A stretch of DNA of 57,500 nucleotides from Symbiodinium natans (Eukaryota > Sar > Dinophyceae > Suessiales > Symbiodiniaceae), in the NCBI GenBank assembly GCA_905221605.1, contig CAJNDS010000225.1, forward strand, positions 330,001 through 387,500, read 5' to 3'. Of this stretch, positions 29,544 through 37,290 are shown piece after piece. The stretch's first letter is position 1; each line of letters opens with the position of its first letter. A program made the translations under genes and the position numbers. Below the pieces are notes generated by a model that did no database searches, was not told where the DNA came from, and saw only the letters and a program-made list of their open reading frames with translations.

Positions 29544-32500
29544 TTAACAAGAACTGCAATTGCAATAAGTGCAGTAGGCTATACAATTGTCGGTCGTGTG
29601 GCTCATCTCGTTGTCTTTCCGCTGTGCCGTGAAATCCGTAGATATACAACCAGAATTGACGTCAATGTCAAACTGCTTACCGCATTTCTGGCAGTTTCCG
29701 CATAATCTTTCAAAACACCATTCGGTAGTAATGTAGGACTTTGATTTTATATCTCTTCCTGCTTTTTTGTCCTGCTGTTTGTATCCTTCCACCTTGTTTT
29801 TTAAGTAGTTTGTCAAAAAGTTTTGTTTAATTTCTGCGAGTTGCCCGTCGTCTAGGTAAAAATACACTTGCTTAAAATCTCTACACCTCGTAATTGCAGT
29901 CCAAAGCCACTGTCGCGTTATTAGCTTTATGTTCCATTCGTGTATTGTTATTCTGTCTCCTATTGAAGCCCCTTGACAAGAATGACAGGTGGCACAATAA
30001 CCATATCTGAAATGATTGTTTAAAATCTTTTCTTCCACTAGGTGTTTCGTTTTTTCCTTTATGTCTTGGATTACGTATTTGTCGTCTATATGGTGAAGGA
30101 TTTTATACCTGATATTAACGTTAAATTTCATTCCTTCCTTTTGTAGATACTTACGGCATATCATTATCTCGCCTACTTCGTATTTGGACGCCTCGCCAGA
30201 GGCTCGCGAGCTTCGCGACGTCTTGCCTAGCTTCTGCCTAACATCCTTAGCTACTGCATCGCATCGGGCATTGGTGTAGGCTATGTTGTTAGGGCTCGTT
30301 AGGGTGCTGTTGGTGAATTGGAAGTATTTGTGCGCTATGGTTTCAATAGGCAGTTTATTTAGCCAGAAGTCGTTGTAAAGACGGTTCATTGTTTCTCTGT
30401 CCTTCTCTCCTACCCTCTTACATATTTCTAGAAAGATGTCATTATTAAAAATAATATTTATACAGTTGTCGGCATAAGTATCATATGGCTGTGTGTTGGA
30501 TAAGTCATTTATTGGTGGGAGTTGCAATGTATCACCTGTTCCGATAATAATTTTTTCTTTTTTGTATCTGATGGTGAATTCCCTTATCTTGTTTAGGATG
30601 TAGGCGTTTGCCATATAAACCTCGTCGAAAACAATAACACTATATTCAGAATGGTCGTAATAGGGAAGTTCGTCGCCCTTATGAACCGGAATACTGAAAA
30701 ATCTGTTTAGGGTAACGGCTTCGCATTTGATTTCTTGTATTTGGCGGTTGTTAGGAACAACGAAAAGAACGTTGTAATTTAGCTTTTGGAAGTGTTCGCA
30801 GATATAAGATTTTCCAGAGCCAGCGTATTTAGCGCGTATCATACAGGGGTTGTTTTCTATGATTTGGTGACAGATAGCTTCGGTGTTCCATTCGTCGGCT
30901 ATGTTTAGGCGGTTGTTGTTAAAGATTGGTATGTCGTGTTTTATGTTTAATCTGTATTTGTAAGGTTCAGTCGGAAAGTTGATTTCCTTGTCGGTTTCAG
31001 CTCTCCATCCTCCGACTTGGTTGTTGAAGGCAATGAGCTTCTTGGCTTTTGTCAGGTGATTTTTATTGATGACGAAGGCGTCTGACTTTACACTGAATAT
31101 TTCTATGTTGTGTTTTGTTAAGGTGTTGTAGGTGTTATACATATCATAATTGTGATTTTGAAGAAGAAGTTCTTTGATATAACGAAAGCCATTGGTTAGG
31201 GTTCTTTGTTTTGAGACGTTCAGTATATAATATTTATCAGTATATTTTGTGAAAAGAGTTCCGTCTTCGTCGTCTGTCAATTCGCCTTCTTCAATGACAA
31301 ACACCCTACCCTCATAAATGTTTCTGTAATATAGCGCCTCTTCTAGACTGTTGAAGGATATTGACTTTTGCTTTTTATTGGTGGATTTTTCCAATAATCC
31401 GAAATTTACATTGGCTATTGTCTTTTTGATTTTGGCGTCTTGCTTGGGCTTGTCGCTTATTTTGGTGTTCCAGAGCTCGGTAACGATATTTTCGTAATCC
31501 ACTTCGTGAATGTGCGAGGGTTGCTTGTGGTAGTGTATTTTTACAGTTTTTTCTTCAAGGCGTTTAAGAAACATTCCATATACGAGGTTGAACTTTTTGT
31601 TGAAAAAAAGGTTGCCCTTTGATGCTTCCACTAGGTATAGGTTCAACTCTTGTAATTCTTCATTTTGGTAAGGCTTCCATATGTCAAACTCGGTAAAGAC
31701 AGGTATGTGTGTAATTTTGGAAAAGGCTTTCGTGAAAGCTTTTGTTCTGTCAATTTCTACGGTCTCGTTTGTGGAGTTGTTTTTGAAATATCCGCTTGGC
31801 ACTATGGTTCGGGCTTCGTCTAAAATATCTATGTCGGTCTGGCTATAATATGACTTGTGGGCATCGTTGAAGATTTTCTTGTTGAAGTTAAACATTTCCC
31901 GATTCATATCGTTGAAAAGATTTTCGTTTTCTACTGATACGTCTTCGTCTATACTGTGCGTTGATAAGTTTTGTAGCTTGATTGTGTAGGTGATTTCTTG
32001 CTTTTTGCTTTTTATCTTCCAATTTACTTTCAGTTCTGTCATCGTTCCCGCTTGATATTTGATGAAGGGCTCGTAACCTGCCATTTTTAGTTCGTGGAAG
32101 AGTTTTACGAGGTCATTATCTTTATGAACTAATGTATATTCTGCTTTTTCTGTGTATTTCAAAAGGTCGTTTGCTGTCTCTATCATATGGCATTCAGGGG
32201 GCTCTTCTCTGTCGCTTATAAAATAATTGCTACTGATTTTCAGATTGAAGTTGTTTTGGGTGTTCTCATTCATTGTTTTTTTGATGCTTTTCAGGTCTCT
32301 GTTTATGGTGTAGACGTGGTTGTTCTTGATGAGCCCGAAGAAGCCTTTCGTGTGTTTATGGTAGTCGGGTGGGTCAAAGGAATAAATAAGCTTCCCGTTA
32401 AAGTCAAAAAGACGCGCCGTTATGTTAAATGTCTTGAAGACGTTTTCCATTTGTGTCGTGGTTGCACCTTTGTTTTTAAACTCTTCTTCTGTTGTGTTTA

Positions 32501-33437
32501 GAAGTTCTAGCATATGTTGTCGGGTTAAGGTTTTGGAAAGGGAGCCCCTCTTGTGTCTCATAAGGTCGGGGTAATGGTCTAGAAGAGAATTTATCCAACA
32601 TTCGTTTTCGGTATAGTGCTTTTTTGCGAGTGCTTCTTTTATTGTTGAGTAGCTGGGGTCAATCTCAGTTTCTATATATTTGTTATATATGGATATGTTT
32701 GTAGCATCTCGTAAGTTTTGATTTTCTGGCGGTTGAGCTTCGCCTTCTGCGACGTTGGCACTTTCAATTCTTATTGCATTTATGTATTGATACATATCAC
32801 CCTTCGCCATATCATTAAATTCTGGGTCAGTTCTTAATATTAACATAAGGCGCTTAAAAAGGAATTTATCATATTCTTTTGTTATTCTCCGTTTTATGAC
32901 GGTCTCTATAAAGTCGTTTGCTTTTACTTGCGCTTCTCTCTGTGCTGGATTAAGTAGCGGATAATAATTTCTGCCATTGACTTCAAAAGCTCGTTTTTTT
33001 CCCGAGCGGTTCTGCGTTGAAAGAAGCATATATTTAATGGAATACGTTTTGCGATTTTTGAAAAGCTCTTTTGTTTTGGATACAACATTTCTCAAAGGTT
33101 GTTTCCCGAAAATGCGCCTTAAAACTTTTATCTGCTTTCCTTCCCTAGCTTTTTCGGCTGTTTTGTTCATTCGTTCCGATAACGGGGCTTTTGATTCAAA
33201 CTTTTCTATGGCTTTTTCTGCTTTTTTAATGCCTCTTGTTTTTTCTTTTTGAGTTCCTGTGGTCATTTCGTTGATGAGTTTTTCGGCTGTTTTGAAAATT
33301 GAAAGTTGGCGGTTCTCGTATAAATCAACTATTTGATTAACTTTGGTAATAACGTTTTTAGGTGCTTTTGTTTCTATTAATCGCTGTCTCTTGTTATTTA
33401 GGTGTTTAATATTGTCACGTATAGCCTTTCTAGTCAT
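29544..33437 (-). CDS. PolB-like polymerase, SF1 helicase and C-terminal zinc/HNH-like fusion
   Basis: 1297 residues from the ATG at 33,437 (36 more residues are open upstream). Order: helical N-terminus; a domain with NECWINSLLDHY (Cys280) and NNHVYTIN resembling a cysteine-protease or accessory fold; a polymerase-palm-like core with motif A VEIDRTKAFTKAF (Asp563), B KKTIANVNFGLLEK (671-684) and C VKSDAFVI (Asp786); a helicase with Walker A YAGSGKS (871-877), DEV (938-940), GDTLQLPP (968-975), HSCQG and TAITRCR; then a cysteine-rich tail (CGNCQKCG, AQRKDNEMSHTTDNC, CTYCNCSSC) like an HNH-type zinc module. It likely replicates the element. The polymerase assignment rests on motif pattern only. 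Confidence 0.8.
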   Translation of the reverse strand: MTRKAIRDNIKHLNNKRQRLIETKAPKNVITKVNQIVDLYENRQLSIFKTAEKLINEMTTGTQKEKTRGIKKAEKAIEKFESKAPLSERMNKTAEKAREGKQIKVLRRIFGKQPLRNVVSKTKELFKNRKTYSIKYMLLSTQNRSGKKRAFEVNGRNYYPLLNPAQREAQVKANDFIETVIKRRITKEYDKFLFKRLMLILRTDPEFNDMAKGDMYQYINAIRIESANVAEGEAQPPENQNLRDATNISIYNKYIETEIDPSYSTIKEALAKKHYTENECWINSLLDHYPDLMRHKRGSLSKTLTRQHMLELLNTTEEEFKNKGATTTQMENVFKTFNITARLFDFNGKLIYSFDPPDYHKHTKGFFGLIKNNHVYTINRDLKSIKKTMNENTQNNFNLKISSNYFISDREEPPECHMIETANDLLKYTEKAEYTLVHKDNDLVKLFHELKMAGYEPFIKYQAGTMTELKVNWKIKSKKQEITYTIKLQNLSTHSIDEDVSVENENLFNDMNREMFNFNKKIFNDAHKSYYSQTDIDILDEARTIVPSGYFKNNSTNETVEIDRTKAFTKAFSKITHIPVFTEFDIWKPYQNEELQELNLYLVEASKGNLFFNKKFNLVYGMFLKRLEEKTVKIHYHKQPSHIHEVDYENIVTELWNTKISDKPKQDAKIKKTIANVNFGLLEKSTNKKQKSISFNSLEEALYYRNIYEGRVFVIEEGELTDDEDGTLFTKYTDKYYILNVSKQRTLTNGFRYIKELLLQNHNYDMYNTYNTLTKHNIEIFSVKSDAFVINKNHLTKAKKLIAFNNQVGGWRAETDKEINFPTEPYKYRLNIKHDIPIFNNNRLNIADEWNTEAICHQIIENNPCMIRAKYAGSGKSYICEHFQKLNYNVLFVVPNNRQIQEIKCEAVTLNRFFSIPVHKGDELPYYDHSEYSVIVFDEVYMANAYILNKIREFTIRYKKEKIIIGTGDTLQLPPINDLSNTQPYDTYADNCINIIFNNDIFLEICKRVGEKDRETMNRLYNDFWLNKLPIETIAHKYFQFTNSTLTSPNNIAYTNARCDAVAKDVRQKLGKTSRSSRASGEASKYEVGEIMICRKYLQKEGMKFNVNIRYKILHHIDDKYVIQDIKEKTKHLVEEKILNNHFRYGYCATCHSCQGASIGDRITIHEWNIKLITRQWLWTAITRCRDFKQVYFYLDDGQLAEIKQNFLTNYLKNKVEGYKQQDKKAGRDIKSKSYITTEWCFERLCGNCQKCGKQFDIDVNSGCISTDFTAQRKDNEMSHTTDNCIAYCTYCNCSSC

Positions 33438-33551
33438 AATGTAATCTAGATTAAAATATATTGTTTTTTTTTCTTTAAATAGTTTCTCCTTAGTCTCCTG
33501 CTTTGATTTTAGTTTGCTGGTCTTTGTTAAATGACTTAAAGACAAAACGCC

Positions 33552-33559
33552 TATATATA
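33552..33559 (+). promoter_or_regulatory. TATATATA motif before 33,571 gene
   Basis: CTATATATAGTAAGC lies about 12 nt upstream of the ATG, in the divergent gap to the polymerase gene. Confidence 0.5.
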
Positions 33560-33570
33560 GTAAGCATAAA

Positions 33571-33819
33571 ATGACTGCAATGAAGAAGCCCGAGGATTTG
33601 ACACTGGACGAGGTTAGGGAGCAAATGGCGCTGTATCAGAGGTTATATTATAAGCTGAGAATGCAAGACCCTGATTATGCAACCGCGCTAAGAGAGAGGA
33701 AAAGGTTAAGCAAGCAAAGGATTAAGGAAGCGAAGGGAGGGCAGGTTAAAATGCTTCCTAATCAAAAGTATAGTATGGAGAATATGGCTGTTATTAAGCC
33801 GAATAAGGTTGAGGAATGA
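33571..33819 (+). CDS. Small basic hypothetical protein
   Basis: 82 residues. MTAMKKPEDLTLDEVREQMA, then a basic helix (ALRERKRLSKQRIKEAKGGQ). A TATA-like motif upstream and a perfect 15-bp hairpin at its stop support a real gene. Possibly DNA-binding; unrecognised. Confidence 0.62.
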   Translation: MTAMKKPEDLTLDEVREQMALYQRLYYKLRMQDPDYATALRERKRLSKQRIKEAKGGQVKMLPNQKYSMENMAVIKPNKVEE

Positions 33820-33856
33820 AAATAATTGTTATAGTAAATATTATAACAATTATTTT
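33819..33856. terminator. Perfect 15-bp hairpin at stop codon
   Basis: AAAATAATTGTTATA, 8-nt loop, TATAACAATTATTTT; it starts at the last base of the stop codon of 33,571-33,819. Longest hairpin of the element. Confidence 0.7.
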
Positions 33857-33870
33857 GGATGTGAGGTTGA

Positions 33871-34064
33871 TGTAAGGGCTACACCGATTTAGTGTAGGGT
33901 CTACACCGATTTAGTGTAGGGTCTACACCGATTTAGTGTAGGGTCTACACCGATTTAGTGTAGGGTCTACACCGATTTAGTGTAGGGTCTACACCGATTT
34001 AGTGTAGGGTCTACACCGATTTAGTGTAGGGTCTACACCGATTTGATGTAAGGGCTACATCAAG
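33871..34064 (+). repeat. 22-bp tandem array 1 (eight units plus a partial ninth)
   Basis: Unit TGTAGGGTCTACACCGATTT plus AG, at 33,871, 33,893, 33,915, 33,937, 33,959, 33,981, 34,003 and 34,025. The first and last units carry the variant TGTAAGGGCTACA. Each unit holds an inverted repeat CTACAC-N7-GTGTAG able to form a 6-bp hairpin or a dimeric protein site. Confidence 0.95.
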
Positions 34065-34130
34065 TAGGGGTATTGGCTCATTTCAATAGGGGTATTGGCT
34101 CATTTCAATAGGGGTATTGGCTCATTTCAA
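34065..34130 (+). repeat. 22-bp tandem array 2 (three units)
   Basis: Unit TAGGGGTATTGGCTCATTTC plus AA, at 34,065, 34,087 and 34,109, all identical. Sequence is unrelated to array 1 but the period is the same. Confidence 0.95.
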
Positions 34131-34132
34131 TA

Positions 34133-34308
34133 GGGGGCTTTGCGGTTGCACTGCGGGGGCTTTGCGGTTGCACTGCGGGGGCTTTGCGGTTGCACTGCGG
34201 GGGCTTTGCGGTTGCACTGCGGGGGCTTTGCGGTTGCACTGCGGGGGCTTTGCGGTTGCACTGCGGGGGCTTTGCGGTTGAACTGTCGGGGCTTTGCGGT
34301 TGCTTTGT
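34133..34308 (+). repeat. 22-bp tandem array 3 (eight units, last two degenerate)
   Basis: Unit GGGGGCTTTGCGGTTGCACT plus GC from 34,133; six identical copies then two diverged ones (34,265 and 34,287). GC-rich inside an AT-rich element. A minus-strand frame across it is a by-product of the repeat. Confidence 0.95.
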
Positions 34309-34358
34309 AGGGGTTTAGGCGAAGTGGCTTAAAGAGAAGGCGACATATAATATTAAGA

Positions 34359-34778
34359 ATGGAAGAGAACAAGCAAAAATGTAAAAGATGCAAGAAGCTG
34401 TGTGATAAAGATTTATTTGAAGGCTTTAAAACCTGTATTAACTGCCGTGAAAGGGCAAGGGAAAATGCTAGTGTGTATCGTGACAAATACAGAGAAGAAA
34501 TTAACCGTAAAAAGCGTGAGAAGTATTCACCAAACGGAACAATCTACTGTGAAGCCTGTGGCGTTAGAATAAGACCCGAAATTTATGACGAACACGTGTT
34601 GAAACCTAATCATTACCTTGCCGTAGAAATGATAATAAAAAGCCGTGAGAGAGCGATAAAGTTATTATCAGAAGATGAAGAGTTTTTACAAAAGCTTCCA
34701 GAAGATATCAGAAACGACAAGGACAAGCTACGAGAAAGAATTTTACGTGGCTTACCAGATAGATATAGAATGTATTAG
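34359..34778 (+). CDS. Zinc-ribbon protein related to TIR protein
   Basis: 139 residues. CKRCKKLCDKDLFEGFKTCI then NCRER forms the zinc-ribbon pair; the helical YRDKYREEINRKKREKY segment follows; a second finger-like CEACGVRIRPEIYDEHVLKP then NHY lies at the position of the C2H2 finger of the TIR protein. Same order and spacing as the 35,011-35,430 protein, so probably paralogous. It lies just inside the right TIR. Function unknown, presumably nucleic-acid binding. Confidence 0.75.
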   Translation: MEENKQKCKRCKKLCDKDLFEGFKTCINCRERARENASVYRDKYREEINRKKREKYSPNGTIYCEACGVRIRPEIYDEHVLKPNHYLAVEMIIKSRERAIKLLSEDEEFLQKLPEDIRNDKDKLRERILRGLPDRYRMY

Positions 34779-34782
34779 TTAG

Positions 34783-34808
34783 TTTTCATAATATTTAAAT
34801 TATGAAAA
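34783..34808. terminator. Perfect hairpin after 34,778 stop
   Basis: TTTTCATAAT, ATTTAA loop, ATTATGAAAA, 4 nt after the stop codon; same arms as 15,516-15,540 with a different loop. Confidence 0.65.
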
Positions 34809-35010
34809 TTAAATAAGGTTCACGCCCGAGTTCGCTTGGGTGGGGTTTGGGTAAGATTTTGGGTTAGGGGCTTTGGTATTGGGGGTTTGGGGTTGATAGG
34901 AGAATTGGTAAGGGTTTTTGGTTGGGGCTTTTGGAAGTTGAGGGTATAGGATAATTGGGTAAGATTGTTTGGTTGGGGCTTTTGGATGTTTGGGGTATAG
35001 GATAATTGAA

Positions 35011-35430
35011 ATGTATAGTTCAATTTCTGATTTTAGTTTAAAGAGAAAGTGTCTTTGTATTATTAGGAGAATGGAGCAGATTGAAGAGGGAAGGAAATTT
35101 TGTTCTACGTGTAAGCGTTATAGGAACATTGAACATTTTGACGAGGGTTATATGTCTTGTAGGCGGTGTATAGAATATATGCGAGATTATAGGACAATGA
35201 ACAAGGCAAAGGTTGATGAATGGAAGTCAAATTACCGTGAGAGGAACAAGGAGGAGATTGCTTTACGGAATAAAGAATATCGTGAGAAGCACAGGGATGA
35301 AAAAAGATTGTATAATTCTTTGGTGGTTCGCTGTGATGTTTGTGATTGCGAGGTTCGGAAATGTAATCTTGCGAAACATAAGAAAACGAATAAGCATATG
35401 GATAAAATGAAAATGATTGAGGCGGATTAG
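35011..35430 (+). CDS. Zinc-finger protein in right TIR (copy B)
   Basis: Identical in translation to 14,856-15,275 and reading outward, like its twin, towards the element end. Start ATG at 35,011; MEQIEEG at 35,071 is an alternative. FCSTCKRYRNIEH and SCRRCIEY form the zinc ribbon; RCDVCDCEVRKC with KHKKTNKH forms the second finger. Having one copy in each TIR means any homogenising process (replication through ends, gene conversion) keeps them identical. Confidence 0.8.
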   Translation: MYSSISDFSLKRKCLCIIRRMEQIEEGRKFCSTCKRYRNIEHFDEGYMSCRRCIEYMRDYRTMNKAKVDEWKSNYRERNKEEIALRNKEYREKHRDEKRLYNSLVVRCDVCDCEVRKCNLAKHKKTNKHMDKMKMIEAD

Positions 35431-35456
35431 TTCATATTATGAGCTTATAATATGAA
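35431..35456. terminator. Perfect hairpin at stop codon, TIR-R gene
   Basis: TTCATATTAT, GAGCTT loop, ATAATATGAA, directly after the stop at 35,428-35,430. Confidence 0.65.
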
Positions 35457-35587
35457 TTAATTTTTTTGGCGGGATATTTGGGAGGACGGGTGTTGAACTA
35501 GGGCGTCAAGGAGTCTAGCTGCTAGAGGGGGTAGGCGCCTGGGGCCTGGGGGTGTAAAGTTCCCGAGAATCCCAGAAAGGTCCCCCC

Positions 35588-35668
35588 CTAAACATCCATG
35601 CTCTCCTTCATCATCGCCTCGGCCGTGCGGACGCCGGCGTCGCCCATGCGGACCAGGTTGTAGATGGC
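35588..35668 (-). CDS. Putative terminal host exon next to the PLV
   Basis: Minus-strand frame AIYNLVRMGDAGVRTAEAMM then KESMDV and TAG. An acceptor-like GGATCACAG lies directly upstream. Composition is coding-like and GC-rich. The parent gene is unknown, and its upstream exons are not identifiable in the telomere-like repeats that follow. Confidence 0.45.
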   Translation of the reverse strand, partial: AIYNLVRMGDAGVRTAEAMMKESMDV

Positions 35669-35689
35669 CTGTGATCCGCTTAACACCTA

Positions 35690-36730
35690 AGCCCCAAAGC
35701 CTGTAAACCCTAAACCCTGGGGTCTAGGGTTTGGGGTTTAGGGTTTTAAACCCCAAAGCCTAAACCTTAAACAAACCTACACCCCAAAACCTAAACCCTA
35801 AACCCGATAAGCCCAAACTCCAAAGCCTAGACCCAACACCCTAAACACCGAAGCCTTGAAGGCTTGCTTAAGAAGGACGCCCCTCTGGACTCTATGAGCC
35901 ACAATCCTGACTTGTCTTATACTTACAACAATGACACAATCAAGGTGTAGGGTTCTTCAAGGTTTAGGGTTTAGTTTAGGGAGTGTTTAGGGTTTAGGGT
36001 TTAGGGTTTAGGGTTTAGGGTTTAGGGTTTAGGGTTTAGGGTTTAGGGTTTAGGGTTTAGGGTTTAGGGTTTAGGGTTTAGGGTTTAGGGTTTAGGGTTT
36101 AGGGTTTAGGGTTCAGGGTTTCGGGTTTAGGGTTTAGGGTTTAGGGTTTAGGGTTTAGGGTTTAGGGTTTTAGAGCTTAGGGCTGAGGGCTTAGGCCTTA
36201 GGGCTCACGGTTTAGGGTCTCGGGGCGGAAGGTTTGGGGCATCCCCGAAACCCTCAAAACCCCTCTCAGCAGCGAGCATGGGTGCGTGCCGGCACGGTGG
36301 TCAGCTGCAACCTCGAGTGCATCACACAGGCAACAAAAGAGACAAGGGTTTTAGGGTGTATGGATTAGGGTTTTGGGGTTTTTGAGTTTTTTGGGGGTTT
36401 TGGGGGGTTTTAGGGTTTTAGGGTTTTTGGGGGGTTTTTGGGTTTTAGGGTTTTAGGGTTTTAAGGTTTTAGGGTTTAGGGTTTCTGAACAGCACACAGC
36501 CCGAACCCTAAACTACTACTTGCTTATAAGAATCCCACAAAACAGGAAACGGTGTCCCTATGTTACCCTCAGTAAACCCCAAACCCTAAACCCTTGGTAA
36601 ACCCTCAAGCTTGACCCCCAGAAGCCCCTGCGGACTGTTCTCTTGCCATGGAGGCTGGGTGAGGTGTTAGGGTTTAGGGTTTAGGGTTTAGGGTTTAGGG
36701 TTTAGGATTTAGGGTTTAGGGTTCGGGGTT
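35690..36730. repeat. Interstitial TTTAGGG array region
   Basis: Degenerate CCCTAAA motifs, then a near-perfect TTTAGGG tract at about 35,985-36,170, degenerate TTTTAGGG/TTTTGGGG sequence to 36,480, and another perfect tract at 36,665-36,725. Confidence 0.95.
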
Positions 36731-36734
36731 TAGC

Positions 36735-37150
36735 GACACACACAAGGCAGCATGTCGTCGTGCTTTTGACGTCGGCCTCGTCGATGACGAGCAGTTCGAT
36801 CTTGCCGCCTCCTGCCGCGGCTGACGGCGTGGACTCCACTGTTGAACCAGTCGCCGCCGACGAAGCGGTAGTGGAGGCTGAAGCCGCTCGTGACCCTGAC
36901 TCCGTGGGCATACGGCAATACGGCAACGTCATGATGTATGGTCCGGGCCTGCGCCGCAACCAGTCCTTCATGAGTTCCTGAAGGATGTACGTCTTTCCCG
37001 AACCGGGGTCAGCATGCACGCGCAACCTCTCGTCGGATCCTTGCATGAAGCGGTCGACACCGCGTACGGGCTAATGAACTCGCGCCATGCAGCATGTGCT
37101 CGCCGTATTTCCGCTCGCTGCATTGTCCGTTGCTGTCGAGCTCGATTAGA
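36735..37150 (-). pseudogene. Fragment of a P-loop ATPase/helicase exon
   Basis: Minus strand. MQRAEIRRAHAAWREFISPY reads in one frame, then the frame changes by one base to DRFMQGSDERLRVHADPGSG followed by KTYILQELMKDW with a Walker A (DPGSGKT). Further on KIELLVIDEADVK gives a Walker B. Between them lies a Ser/Ala-rich low-complexity insert. The pattern fits an SF1-type helicase or AAA protein. The frame change and telomere-like flanks suggest a broken or partial copy. Confidence 0.5.
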
Positions 37151-37170
37151 GTTTATAGGGTTTAGGGACC

Positions 37171-37290
37171 CCCATCTACACTACCCGTCACTACCCCCCC
37201 TAGGTTCCCCCAGGCTATGGAGGGATGATTAAGCCCAATTAAGGTTTTTCAGGGGGGGAGGGGGGGGGAAGTATAGAGGGGGTAGTAGAG
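37171..37290. repeat. Fold-back element, family C copy 1
   Basis: CCCATCTACACTACCC at the left and GTATAGAGGGGGTAGTAGAG at the right form imperfect inverted ends; related to 50,109-50,242. Confidence 0.55.

Larger units (their letters stand above)
14766..35520. mobile_element. Integrated polinton-like virus (PLV), complete with terminal inverted repeats
   Basis: About 20.75 kb, strongly AT-rich against GC-richer flanks, bounded by inverted repeats and carrying packaging ATPase, major capsid, probable penton, fiber, rve integrase and a polymerase-helicase fusion. This combination defines polinton-like viruses or polintons rather than a plain transposon. No frame is visibly broken. The outermost matching bases are AGCTAGACTCC on the left and its complement ending at 35,520. 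I see no 5-6 bp target duplication outside those ends; if the true ends are ACTCC..GGAGT (14,772 and 35,514), a 4-bp CTAG flanks both sides, but CTAG is palindromic and therefore ambiguous. Confidence 0.93.
34780..35520. repeat. PLV right terminal inverted repeat
   Basis: Inverted copy of 14,766-15,543. It has the shorter version of the G-rich spacer (34,820-34,985). It starts with the hairpin after the 34,778 stop and ends AAGGAGTCTAGCT. Confidence 0.95.

Noticed and set aside
29521-29649. N-terminal extension of the integrase
   Set aside because: Overlaps the polymerase gene and lacks conserved sequence; the ATG at 29,520 gives a normal start after a 23-bp gap.
33871-34308. CRISPR array
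   Set aside because: Units are contiguous with no unique spacers, no cas genes, and the DNA is a eukaryotic provirus.
34127-34486. Minus-strand open frame of 119 codons
   Set aside because: It is created by the 22-bp repeat (repeating PQSPRSATAK) and runs antisense into the zinc-ribbon gene.
34969-35010. N-terminal extension MVGAFGCLGYRIIE of the TIR protein
   Set aside because: It would start at TTG; the first ATG is at 35,011 (and 15,275 on the left).
14766-35520. Virophage of the Sputnik/Mavirus type
   Set aside because: Capsid and ATPase could fit, but I see no Cys-protease maturation gene or typical virophage primase-helicase; gene content is closer to PLVs. A tree would decide.
14766-35520. 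Bacterial or phage contamination
   Set aside because: Flanks on both sides are host DNA with LINEs and telomere repeats, there are no ribosome-binding sites, and gene set is eukaryotic-virus type despite the S74 fiber.
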